A stretch of 64,000 nucleotides of DNA from Glutamicibacter sp. PS (GTDB lineage: Bacteria; Actinomycetota; Actinomycetes; Actinomycetales; Micrococcaceae): the NCBI GenBank assembly GCA_031317595.1, contig JANCMB010000001.1:2979610-3043609 (forward strand), in the 5' to 3' direction. Below the pieces are notes generated by a model that did no database searches, had not been told where the DNA came from, and was given only the letters and a program-made list of their open reading frames with translations. Both the position numbers and the translations under genes were made by a program. Positions 42,430 through 50,794 of this stretch are shown here, piece by piece (within the stretch, counting starts at the first letter, position 1; the number at the start of each line of letters is the position of its first letter).

Positions 42430-42479
42430 TTGACCTGGTTGACTCACCGCTCCTACACTCATTTTGGAGCGCTCCAAAA
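42430..42479 (+). promoter_or_regulatory. Promoter with perfect LacI-type operator at the start site
   Basis: TTGACC (42430-42435) and TACACT (42454-42459) are 18 bases apart. The perfect palindrome TTTTGGAGCGCTCCAAAA (42462-42479), with the central CG typical of LacI operators, begins 3 bases after the -10 and so covers the transcription start. Confidence 0.75.
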
Positions 42480-42570
42480 ATCCCCCTATTTTCTTCCTCA
42501 CCCGGCGTCGAGCTGCCCTCGAGCCAACTGATGGTGAGAACCCACTGCCCTGACCTCTTCGGGAGACATC

Positions 42571-43743
42571 GTGACTCAAAGCCTCGGCATCGCCGTCATC
42601 GGCGCCGGCATGGCCGGCCTCGCCCACATCGCGGGCTATCGCACCGCCCCCACCCTGTACAACTCCGAACTACCGGCGCTGCGCTACGTCGCCGTCGCCG
42701 ACGTGAACACCGAGCTCGCGACGACGGTCGCTAAGCGCTACGGCTACGCCAAGGCCCTTGGCACATGGCACGAGGTGGCCGCCGACCCCGACATCGACGT
42801 GGTCTCGGTCGTCATCGCCAACCGATTCCACCGCGAAGCCGTCGAGGGGCTACTGGCCGCCGGCAAACATGTTCTCTGCGAGAAACCACTGGCCGACACT
42901 CTCGAGGAAGCCGAGGCCATGGCGGCTGCAGCCCGCGACGCCGCGTCACTCGCCCGGGTCGGCTTCACCTTCCGCCGCACCCCAGGGATCGCCGCCATCC
43001 GCGACCTCATCAAGGACGGCACCCTAGGCAAGGTATTGCACTTCTCCGGCCGCTACTGGACCGACTACGGACATAACTGGCAGGCTCCGATGAGCTGGCG
43101 CTATAAAGGCGGCCCGGGCTCCGGGGCATTGGCGGATGTGGGCAGCCACCTGTCCTATATCGCCGAATTTCTCGCTGGCGAGATCCGCTCGGTCAGCGGC
43201 GGGCAGTTGAGCACCAGTATCACCGAACGCTACCTGCCTGTCGGCGCCGTAACCGGCCACGATCTCGTGGAACTCAGCAACATCGCAGAACCGGTAGAGA
43301 ATGACGACTACGCCGCGTTCAACGTCCAGTTCGCCGACGCCGTCGGCAGCCTCGAGGTCTCCCGCGTTGCGGCCGGCCATCCGAATGGCTTGAGTTTCGA
43401 AGTATTTTGCGAAAAAGGGGCGGCACGCTTCAACCAGCAGCGCCCCTCGCAAATTGAGATCATGCTCGCCGACGGACCTTCGGCCACCAACGGCTACCGA
43501 ACCGTAGACCTCGGTCCAGAGCACGCCTACATCGGCGGCGGCCTGCCCATGGACGCACCCGGGGTGGGCGTGGGACAAAACGACGCCTTCGCCTATCAGG
43601 CCCGCGCCTTCCTCGACGAGGTCGCTGGCGCCAGCACCGCGCTACCAGCGAATGCAACCTTCGACGAAGGCGTACACAATATGCGAATCCTACAGGCGGT
43701 CGTCGAGTCCGCCGCTAACCATGGAAAAAAGGTCACCCTGTGA
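42571..43743 (+). CDS. Gfo/Idh/MocA family oxidoreductase
   Basis: A 390-residue NAD(P)-dependent dehydrogenase. Rossmann start AVIGAGMAGLAHIAGY (7-22), CEKPLADTLEEAEAM with the catalytic lysine (about 108), and GSGALADVGSHLSYIAEFL with the D-x3-H pair in the substrate half. GGGAGACATC precedes the GTG. Overlaps the next gene by GTGA. The control by a LacI operator and the pairing with an isomerase suggest breakdown of one particular sugar or polyol, not identified. Confidence 0.85.
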   Translation: MTQSLGIAVIGAGMAGLAHIAGYRTAPTLYNSELPALRYVAVADVNTELATTVAKRYGYAKALGTWHEVAADPDIDVVSVVIANRFHREAVEGLLAAGKHVLCEKPLADTLEEAEAMAAAARDAASLARVGFTFRRTPGIAAIRDLIKDGTLGKVLHFSGRYWTDYGHNWQAPMSWRYKGGPGSGALADVGSHLSYIAEFLAGEIRSVSGGQLSTSITERYLPVGAVTGHDLVELSNIAEPVENDDYAAFNVQFADAVGSLEVSRVAAGHPNGLSFEVFCEKGAARFNQQRPSQIEIMLADGPSATNGYRTVDLGPEHAYIGGGLPMDAPGVGVGQNDAFAYQARAFLDEVAGASTALPANATFDEGVHNMRILQAVVESAANHGKKVTL

Positions 43744-44753
43744 AGCTCGGAGTCTACAACGCCATCTTGCACGACCGGCCGCTGAGCCAAACCCTCGAGG
43801 TTATCGCCGGCCTCTCGCTGACCGGCATTGAACTAAATACCGGGGGCTTCCTGCCGCCGGTGCACGTACCAAATATCGATGAGATCCTCGAATCCGACGC
43901 GGCGCGCGATGCTTTTCTGGCGCAGTTCGAAGGCAGCGGTGTATCCATTGCCGGGCTGAACTGCAACGGTAATCCGCTACACCCGAACCGGGAAATCGGC
44001 GAGAAACACGCCGAGGACATCCGCCGTTCGATCAGGCTGGCCGCACGGCTGGGACAGACCCGCGTGGTGACCATGTCCGGCCTGCCCGGCGGCGAGCCGG
44101 GTGCCACCCGGCCGAACTGGGTGGTCAACGCGTGGAACTCCGCGGCTTTGGACCAGCTGGACCATCAGTTCGACGTGGCCGCCGAGTTCTGGCGCGAGAT
44201 CGACGAGCTGGCCCGCGAGCATGGGGTCAAGGTCGCCCTCGAACTACATCCGCAGAACTTGGTGTTCAACCCGGCGAGCTTCCGCGAACTGCTTAAGCGC
44301 GCCGGCACCACCAACATCGGCGTTGAACTAGATGCCTCGCACCTGTTCTGGCAGCAAATGGATCCGGTGGCCGTGGTGCGCAACCTCGGCGAATGGGTGT
44401 TTCATGCCGCCGCCAAGGATGTGCGGATCAACCCGAACGCCGCCGTCGAAGGGGTATTGGATAACAGTTTCCGTCGGCTACGCGAGGATGAACCGCGCAC
44501 GAACCTCGGCGGCGATGAGTGGGCCAACGAGTGGCCGAAGAACTCGGCATGGGATTTCGTGGCCCTGGGCAAGGGGCATGACACGGCGTTTTGGACTGAG
44601 TTCCTCCGTGCGCTGCACGAGGTAGATCCAGAGATGATGGTCAATATCGAGCATGAGGACACCGAATTGAGTGCCGTCGAAGGGCTCGAGGTTGCCGCCG
44701 CGGTACTACGCGAGGCCGATGCCGCACTGACCGCTTCGTTGGCCGCCCATTAA
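43740..44753 (+). CDS. Sugar phosphate isomerase/epimerase
   Basis: A 337-residue TIM-barrel protein of the xylose-isomerase-like family. Strands GIELNTGGFLPP, AGLNCNGNPLHPNRE, RVVTMSGLPGG, VALELHPQNLVFN, GVELDASHLFWQQ and VNIEHEDTEL supply the expected acidic and histidine metal ligands. The GTG start overlaps the stop of the Gfo gene. The two form an operon under the LacI-type operator; together they resemble oxidoreductase/isomerase pairs used for inositol-like or 3-keto sugars. Confidence 0.85.
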   Translation: MKLGVYNAILHDRPLSQTLEVIAGLSLTGIELNTGGFLPPVHVPNIDEILESDAARDAFLAQFEGSGVSIAGLNCNGNPLHPNREIGEKHAEDIRRSIRLAARLGQTRVVTMSGLPGGEPGATRPNWVVNAWNSAALDQLDHQFDVAAEFWREIDELAREHGVKVALELHPQNLVFNPASFRELLKRAGTTNIGVELDASHLFWQQMDPVAVVRNLGEWVFHAAAKDVRINPNAAVEGVLDNSFRRLREDEPRTNLGGDEWANEWPKNSAWDFVALGKGHDTAFWTEFLRALHEVDPEMMVNIEHEDTELSAVEGLEVAAAVLREADAALTASLAAH

Positions 44754-44758
44754 GCACG

Positions 44759-45262
44759 TCACGCCAGAGGCGGGCTCTGCCAGAGTTTGAGAATGCGGCG
44801 CTGGGAGTGGTCCCCCTCCGGAGCCATGTCCACCAAGGCCACACGGTCCAGCTCCGGCACTTGTCCGGTATGTCGTCGCCGGCCGTCGTGGTGGGTGATG
44901 TGCGGCCGGTAGGCCTCGAGGGTATGCCGCTGGCTGGCGATGCGCCCGTGCAGGGCCAACACCTGACCAGCGATAGTTTCGTGAAGCTCCTGTAGTCGTG
45001 GGTCGGGTTCCACGAGGTTGACCAGAATCGACTCGTGCCGCCCGAACCACGCCTCGGGGCCTACCCGCAGTTGCGCCCCTAAGGCCCGGCAGACGGCCGG
45101 GGTCGTATCTTCCACTAGCCGCCACAGGGGTTCCGATCCGTCGTCGGCGATCCTGGGCAAATCAAAACGTAGCAGCGTGATGTGCAGTGGCCAATCCTCG
45201 CGCGGGAACATCCCGCCCTCGGTTACCGGTTCGACGAACACGACCATCACCAGATTCCGCAT
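44759..45262 (-). CDS. 2'-5' RNA ligase-like 2H phosphoesterase
   Basis: A 167-residue protein of the 2H superfamily. Two H-x-T motifs are seen: H27-I-T29 in WPLHITLL and H121-I-T123 in YRPHITHH, the paired catalytic histidines. Members ligate or hydrolyse 2',5' or cyclic phosphodiesters; the function of bacterial small forms is mostly unknown. It lies convergent with the epimerase gene, 5 bases from its stop, and is not obviously linked to sugar metabolism. Confidence 0.75.
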   Translation of the reverse strand: MRNLVMVVFVEPVTEGGMFPREDWPLHITLLRFDLPRIADDGSEPLWRLVEDTTPAVCRALGAQLRVGPEAWFGRHESILVNLVEPDPRLQELHETIAGQVLALHGRIASQRHTLEAYRPHITHHDGRRRHTGQVPELDRVALVDMAPEGDHSQRRILKLWQSPPLA

Positions 45263-45304
45263 GGCTCCAGTGTCACATCGATCGCTCCGGCGGAACAGGG
45301 GTCG

Positions 45305-46276
45305 CTAGTCGGTGTTGTGGTTGCGGCGGGCCAGATCGGCTGCGCCGATCAGCCCCGCCTCGGCACCCAGTTGAGCCTGCGCCACCACCGCGTAGGGCCG
45401 GTAGCCACGCCCGGAGAGCGTTTTACGGTAGCTTTCGTCGGCGGTAGCCACCAACTGCGCAGAGGCCGCACCCAGTCCGCCACCGATCACGATCATGCCC
45501 GGATCCAGTACCGCGCTCAGATTGGCGATTCCCAGCCCCAACCACTGCCCCATCTCGCTGATCAGGTCCCGGCAGGCCGGATCCCCTTCGGCGGCCAGCC
45601 GGGTGACGATAGCTCCGGTGACCTCCTCGGGCGCTCCGTTCACCGCGGCAATCAGATTGTGCGCCACTGGTGAACCCGAACGCACCAGTTCGGCGCCGTC
45701 GCGGCCAAGTGCGTTACCCGAGGCGTACTGTTCCCAGCATCCCCGGTTACCGCAAGCACAGCGGTGCCCTCCGGGAACGATGACCTGATGACCGAACTCT
45801 CCGGCCACTCCGAAGCGTCCGCGGTACACTTCGCCGCCGAGAATCATCGCACCGCCAATCCCGGTGCCAAGGGTCAAGCAGACCACATCGCTTTCTGCGC
45901 GCGCGGCCCCAAAACGGTACTCGGCCCACCCGGCGGCGTCCGCGTCATTGACCAGGGTGACTTCGGCGCCCATCAGATCACGAAGCCGAGCCCGCACCGG
46001 CTCGTTGCGCCAGGCCAGATGTGGACTAAACAGCACGTTCTCACCGGCCGCGTCCATCCACCCCGCGGCGCCGACCCCAACCGGGATACCCGCTTCACCC
46101 GCGCTGAGTTCGGTGACCAAGTCGACGATGGTGCGTTCAACCGTTTGGGCGTCACTTTTTGGTGTTTCACGGCGAAGTTGACGCACGATGCGCCCCGCCG
46201 AATCGACAAGTCCTGCCGCTATTTTAGTTCCGCCAATATCCACGCCAATGGCTTTGCTCTGCTGCACAATATCCAA
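45305..46276 (-). CDS. ROK family sugar kinase (glucokinase-like)
   Basis: A 323-residue ROK kinase. ATP/phosphate motif AIGVDIGGTKIAAGLVD (9-25), LVNDADAAGWAEYRFG with the catalytic aspartate, LTLGTGIGGAMI, and the zinc motif CACGNRGCWEQYASG are all present, so unlike the ROK repressor this is an active-type kinase. It probably phosphorylates glucose or a related hexose released in the MFS-Gfo operon. The start is uncertain: TTG at 46276 or GTG at 46267. It lies 9 bases after the Gfo stop. Confidence 0.88.
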   Translation of the reverse strand: MDIVQQSKAIGVDIGGTKIAAGLVDSAGRIVRQLRRETPKSDAQTVERTIVDLVTELSAGEAGIPVGVGAAGWMDAAGENVLFSPHLAWRNEPVRARLRDLMGAEVTLVNDADAAGWAEYRFGAARAESDVVCLTLGTGIGGAMILGGEVYRGRFGVAGEFGHQVIVPGGHRCACGNRGCWEQYASGNALGRDGAELVRSGSPVAHNLIAAVNGAPEEVTGAIVTRLAAEGDPACRDLISEMGQWLGLGIANLSAVLDPGMIVIGGGLGAASAQLVATADESYRKTLSGRGYRPYAVVAQAQLGAEAGLIGAADLARRNHNTD

Positions 46277-46285
46277 CTCTAAGCC

Positions 46286-47338
46286 TTAGCCCAGCGAGTG
46301 GTTCGCGTCCTCGGACTCAACCCGCTGACGGACCCCCAACCGTGCACCATGCCGTGCCGCATCGAGTACGGCGACGGTGTGTAGCGCTTGGTCCACCGTC
46401 ACTGGCAATGCACCTGCCCCGGAAAATGCATCGTAAAGTTCACTGTAGAACTGCGCATAGTTTCCCGGTACGCAGGGCACCCTACGTGCTCCTTGGGCGG
46501 TACGGACTTCGCCCCAGCGCTCCGGACTCTCCATACCCCAGTCGGTTCCGGCCTGCGCCGGTCGCTCACCGGCCCGCACCCGGTCAATTTGCACATCGGA
46601 CATCTGCGAAGAGTAGTACCCCTGCGTACCGTAGGCACAGAGCGAACGTTGCTCACTGTGGCTGATCTTGCTTGAGCTCACGGTGCTGTATACACCGCCA
46701 CAATGATGTAGCCCAAGGCTAAATGCGCCATCCACCACACCCGCGGTAGTCTCGTAGTGGTCCAGCCGGGCGTCGACCTCGGCCACCGGCCCAAAGAGGC
46801 TGATCATCTGGTCGACAACATGAGATCCCAGATCACGAAGTAGCCCACCGGCGGGACCTGGTTCGAGGCTTGCGGGGTCATCTTGGTCCAGCACCATGTG
46901 GGCGCGGTTCACTTGGCCCAGCTCGCCCGAATGGATAACCTCCCGCAGGGTCAGTAGATCCGTATCCCACCGCCGGTTGTGATAGACGGTCAAGACCTTC
47001 CCAGACTGCCGGGCAGCGTCGCGCAGTTCGCGGGCCGTGGCTAGGTCTGGGGCGAAAGGCTTATCGGCCACCACGTGCACGCCAGCAGCGAGCGCCTGGA
47101 GCACCAGCTCCCGTCGGGTATGGGCGGGGGTCGTCAACACCACCACGTCGACTCCCGCAGCTAGGAGCTGTTCAAGTGACCCATAGGCGGTAATGCCCGG
47201 CGCTTCACAGGCCAATAGGGCGCGCCGTTCGGCCGAACGAGTCACCACACCAACGATCTGCCAGCGTGGGTCTGCCTGAATATAGGGCAGGTGAAAAAGG
47301 CTTCCGCCGGTGCCATAACCCACGATTCCAATACGCAT
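46286..47338 (-). CDS. Gfo/Idh/MocA family oxidoreductase
   Basis: A 350-residue protein with N-terminal MRIGIVGYGTGGSLFHLPYI, the hallmark of the YvaA/YhhX-like subfamily, ADKPFAPDLATARELRDAA with the catalytic lysine and GLLRDLGSHVVDQMISLFG in the second half. Its ATG shares one base with the MFS stop (TAATG), and the ROK kinase follows 9 bases later. The three genes suggest uptake, redox conversion and phosphorylation of one sugar. Confidence 0.85.
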   Translation of the reverse strand: MRIGIVGYGTGGSLFHLPYIQADPRWQIVGVVTRSAERRALLACEAPGITAYGSLEQLLAAGVDVVVLTTPAHTRRELVLQALAAGVHVVADKPFAPDLATARELRDAARQSGKVLTVYHNRRWDTDLLTLREVIHSGELGQVNRAHMVLDQDDPASLEPGPAGGLLRDLGSHVVDQMISLFGPVAEVDARLDHYETTAGVVDGAFSLGLHHCGGVYSTVSSSKISHSEQRSLCAYGTQGYYSSQMSDVQIDRVRAGERPAQAGTDWGMESPERWGEVRTAQGARRVPCVPGNYAQFYSELYDAFSGAGALPVTVDQALHTVAVLDAARHGARLGVRQRVESEDANHSLG

Positions 47339-48570
47339 TAATTGTGCTCCGTTGTCTTTGAGGTACGTGACGCCCGCGGGGCGCGGCCTTGGACGGCGAG
47401 GGCGGTGAGCAGCACTGCCCCACCGAATAAAGTGATGGCCCAACGTTCGTCCAAGGCAGTGCTCAGCCAGCCAAGCACCAGAGCTCCAAGGGCGGTCAGC
47501 GCGTAACCCAGCACCCAAAAGGCCGAGCTGACTCCGGCCCGCTGCCGCGGCTGAATGCTACGCAGTACGATGGCCAGACCCGTCGGGAAGAGCATCCCGT
47601 GGCTCGCTCCGGCGAGCGCGAGGCCCAGCAGATAACAGGCTAGGGCCGCGCCGGTTGGCCACTGCGGGGCCGCTGCAATCAACGCTGCGCCACCGGCGAG
47701 GCCGAGAAATCCACAACGCGGGTGTGCGGCGGCGTAGCGGGCTCCAAAACGTTGCCCAAGTGCAGTAGCGGCAAAGATTAGTGACCCGACCGCCCCAAGG
47801 AGCCAGATCTGGTCCAGCCCGAAGGCTCGCACAATGAGGATGGCGCTCAACGCGGTACAGCCGCCCATGACGGCAAAGCCTAGGGTCATACTGCCACCAC
47901 GCATAAAGTCGCCAAGAGACGCGCGCGGCACCCGAGGAAAACTCAGTGATACGCTCGGCCAACGGGCAACCAGAGTCTCGGGAACCGAGAGCAACAACCC
48001 CGCGCACAAGCAACACAACACTGCGTGAAGCGCAAAAGGCGCCATCATCCAGCCGGGTAGCACCGTGGCAATCAACGCGGTAAAAATCGGCCCGGAGCCT
48101 AGCCCGATCATATTCGCTGCGCTCGAAAGGCCGGCGCCGCGGACGCTGGAACCGGCCAGATCCGTGATGTAGGCGGTGGCAGTCCCCGTCACCAACCCGG
48201 CGCAGACGCCGGACAGAATGCGTGCGGTAAATAACAGGCTGGCTCCATCGGCCAAGACGTAGCAGGCGCCGCTTCCAACGGCGGCGGCTAGCCCCAACCA
48301 CAGCACCGTTCGACGCCCCAGCGTGTCGGATAGCGAGCCGAAGAGAATCAGCACGCACAAAACACACAGCGCGTACACGGCAAAGAGCTGTGTGGACGCC
48401 GCAGTGCTCAAATCATAAGCCTGCTGCAACCATGGATAGATCGGGGTTGGCATGGTGGTGCCACCCATGGCGACGGCGTAACCGAACAGCAAGATGAGAA
48501 TTCGACCGGCTGGCACAGGCGTGCCTGAGCGGTGGGCCGAGTCTTGTCCCGTGAGCGCATGGCGCACCAT
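47338..48570 (-). CDS. MFS transporter
   Basis: A 410-residue major facilitator with 12 predicted helices. FGSLSDTLGRRTVLW (the loop 2-3 signature) and TATAYITDLAG in helix 5 suggest the arabinose-efflux-like (AraJ/MFS_1) group, which can import or export. GGGAGG lies 4 bases before the ATG. First gene of the MFS-Gfo-ROK operon. On the minus strand TTGACA (48632-48627) and TAGGCT lie 17 bases apart just upstream. Confidence 0.85.
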   Translation of the reverse strand: MVRHALTGQDSAHRSGTPVPAGRILILLFGYAVAMGGTTMPTPIYPWLQQAYDLSTAASTQLFAVYALCVLCVLILFGSLSDTLGRRTVLWLGLAAAVGSGACYVLADGASLLFTARILSGVCAGLVTGTATAYITDLAGSSVRGAGLSSAANMIGLGSGPIFTALIATVLPGWMMAPFALHAVLCCLCAGLLLSVPETLVARWPSVSLSFPRVPRASLGDFMRGGSMTLGFAVMGGCTALSAILIVRAFGLDQIWLLGAVGSLIFAATALGQRFGARYAAAHPRCGFLGLAGGAALIAAAPQWPTGAALACYLLGLALAGASHGMLFPTGLAIVLRSIQPRQRAGVSSAFWVLGYALTALGALVLGWLSTALDERWAITLFGGAVLLTALAVQGRAPRASRTSKTTEHN

Positions 48571-48604
48571 TGAGCCTCCCGGTGATCTCGACCATTCACC
48601 AAGA

Positions 48605-48632
48605 GCCTAAATAAGTACTAATGTCCTGTCAA
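48605..48632 (-). promoter_or_regulatory. Promoter of the MFS-Gfo-ROK operon with IolR-like element
   Basis: Minus-strand TTGACA, 17 bases, TAGGCT. The overlapping decamer TGTCCTGTCA (plus strand, 48622-48631) and its reverse complement each fit 9 of 10 positions of the recalled IolR consensus. Confidence 0.5.
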
Positions 48633-48638
48633 TAGTCC

Positions 48639-49601
48639 TTACTCGCCGTTGGGTGCCGCCTGATACGCACTAGCGACCATCTGGTCCAGGCTGTGGCGCA
48701 TCCTCCAGTCCAGATCGCGAGCCGCCAAACTACCGTCGGCCACAATTCGCGCCGGGTCACCCGGTCGACGCGCGGCTAGGCGCGGCTCGAACCGGCGCCC
48801 GGTCACCTCGGCGACCGCCTGCATAATCTCCCGAACCGAAACTCCCTGACCCGATCCGAGGTTATAAACCGGCTCGACGGGTTCGCCGCGTTCGAGCCGC
48901 CGTGCGGCCGCCACATGCGCCAGCGCGAGATCCGCTACGTGCACATAGTCGCGCACGCAGGTGCCGTCGGCGGTGTCGTAGTCGGTGCCGAAAATGGTTG
49001 GTCGCTCCCCCGCGTCGAGCGCTCGGAAGATCAACGGGAACAAGTTATGAACGCTGGCGTCATAGAGGTGCCTGTCCCCCGAACCCACCACGTTGAAGTA
49101 GCGCAGCGAGGTGTGCGCAATCCCCGCCGCAACCGCCTGGTCGCTGATCAACCATTCGGCCACGAGCTTGCTTTGACCATAGGGCGACTGCGGACTGGTG
49201 GGTGTGCGCTCGGTGACGAGCTCCTCGCGCGGCGTGCCATAGACAGCGGCCGAGGAGGAAAAGACAATCCGCTCCACCCCTGCATCGGCCATGGCCTGCA
49301 ATAGGGTGGCGGTGCCCGTGACATTCTGCTCGAAGGCATGCAACGGATAGCGCACCGATTCTCCGGCGTACTTGTAGCCGGCTAGGTGAATCACACCGCG
49401 CACCCGGTGCCTGAGCATGGCGCGCGCAAGCTCATCGCGCTGCAAGATGCTCAGCTCGAGCAGCGGAATATGGTCGGGCACGAAACCGCGCACACCGCTA
49501 CTGAGGCTGTCCACGACGACCGGGGACATGCCGGCCCCATCCAGTGCCCTGATGACGTGGGCTCCGATATATCCGGCACCGCCGGTAACCAGCCAACTCA
49601 T
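48639..49601 (-). CDS. galE: UDP-glucose 4-epimerase
   Basis: A 320-residue extended short-chain dehydrogenase interconverting UDP-galactose and UDP-glucose. NAD motif GGAGYIGAHV (7-16), SSSAAVYG and Y141-x3-K145 (SPYGQSK) are the catalytic residues; YNLGSGQGVSVREI is a typical GalE C-terminal segment. Last gene of the galactose operon; its ATG overlaps the galK stop. The ribosome site is inside galK. Confidence 0.95.
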   Translation of the reverse strand: MSWLVTGGAGYIGAHVIRALDGAGMSPVVVDSLSSGVRGFVPDHIPLLELSILQRDELARAMLRHRVRGVIHLAGYKYAGESVRYPLHAFEQNVTGTATLLQAMADAGVERIVFSSSAAVYGTPREELVTERTPTSPQSPYGQSKLVAEWLISDQAVAAGIAHTSLRYFNVVGSGDRHLYDASVHNLFPLIFRALDAGERPTIFGTDYDTADGTCVRDYVHVADLALAHVAAARRLERGEPVEPVYNLGSGQGVSVREIMQAVAEVTGRRFEPRLAARRPGDPARIVADGSLAARDLDWRMRHSLDQMVASAYQAAPNGE

Positions 49602-50794
49602 ACGCGCCCCGCCCCCTGCGCGGGGGCCACCACAAAGATCCCGGGCTCGGCGTACCCGGCCCGGTCAAATGCCCGACGGATCGCGCTCTCCACCTGCGGC
49701 CGCACCGATTCGTCGATCAGCGCAATGGCGCTCCCGCCAAAGCCGCCGCCCGTCATGCGCGCCCCAAGGGCACCGGCGTCGAGGGCAGAGCTCACGGCTA
49801 GGTCCAGTTCGGGACAGGAAATCTCATAGTCATCGCGCATCGAGGCATGTGATTCGGTCAGCAGTTGGCCGACGAGGTTCAGGTCTCCACATTCCAGGGC
49901 CTGCACGGTCCGCAGAACACGGCCGTTCTCGGAAACAATGTGGCGGGCCCTGCGACGCAGTGGCTCTACCAGCTCATCAAGCAGGTGCACCTCGTCGATC
50001 TCGCGCAACGAGCTCACCCCCAACCGCGCGGCGGCCGCTTCGCAGCTGGCCCGACGTTGTGCATACCCGCCGTCCACCAGAGCATGGGCGACCCGAGTGT
50101 CAATGACCAGCACGTTCAAGCCCCGCGCGGTTAGTGGCAAAGGCACCGCTCGAGAAGCAAAAGAGCGACAGTCCAAAAACAGGGCGTGGCCCGCCTGCGA
50201 GAGCAGCGAGGCGCTTTGGTCCATGATCCCGGTCGGTGCCCCCACAAAGTCGTTTTCCGCCCGTTGCGTCAGACGCACCATTCGTTCCGCATCGATCCCG
50301 AGGTGGAACAGCTCATTCAGTGCCACGATGGTTGCTACCTCAAGCGCATGCGAGGAGGAGAGCCCCGAACCAACCGGGACCGTGGAATCCACAAGGAGGT
50401 CAAAACCGCATATCCGCCCGGCATATTCCGTGGCGAGCACATGGCTCACCGCCGCCGGGTACGCAGCCCAGCCTCCCGGGGTTCCCGGAGCTAGGTCGGC
50501 TAGCCGCATCCGCGTCACCTCGGGCACATCACCACTGGCGTCCATGGTGGAGGCCAGGGCAATCTCATCCGCATGCGCGGCGTCGGGGTCCACGCGACGC
50601 ACCGCGATCAGCGTCTGCCGGTCGATGGCAAAGGGCAACACGTACCCAAGGTTGTAATCGGTATGTTCCCCAATAAGGTTCACCCGCCCCGGTGCCTGCC
50701 AGACACCCTCCGGACGGTGACCGTAGAGTGCCTCGAAGCGCTCGTGCAATCGCCGGGCGCGCTGCTCTATGGTGTGGTGTTCGTGGCGGATCAT
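49598..50794 (-). CDS. galK: Galactokinase
   Basis: A 398-residue GHMP kinase. N-terminal galactokinase signature APGRVNLIGEHTDYN, ATP loop PVGSGLSSSHALEVA and C-terminal GARMTGGGFGGSAIALID are all clear, and the catalytic aspartate lies in GIMDQSASL. It phosphorylates galactose at C1. It overlaps galT and galE by 4 bases on each side, so the three are translationally coupled. Confidence 0.96.
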   Translation of the reverse strand: MIRHEHHTIEQRARRLHERFEALYGHRPEGVWQAPGRVNLIGEHTDYNLGYVLPFAIDRQTLIAVRRVDPDAAHADEIALASTMDASGDVPEVTRMRLADLAPGTPGGWAAYPAAVSHVLATEYAGRICGFDLLVDSTVPVGSGLSSSHALEVATIVALNELFHLGIDAERMVRLTQRAENDFVGAPTGIMDQSASLLSQAGHALFLDCRSFASRAVPLPLTARGLNVLVIDTRVAHALVDGGYAQRRASCEAAAARLGVSSLREIDEVHLLDELVEPLRRRARHIVSENGRVLRTVQALECGDLNLVGQLLTESHASMRDDYEISCPELDLAVSSALDAGALGARMTGGGFGGSAIALIDESVRPQVESAIRRAFDRAGYAEPGIFVVAPAQGAGRV

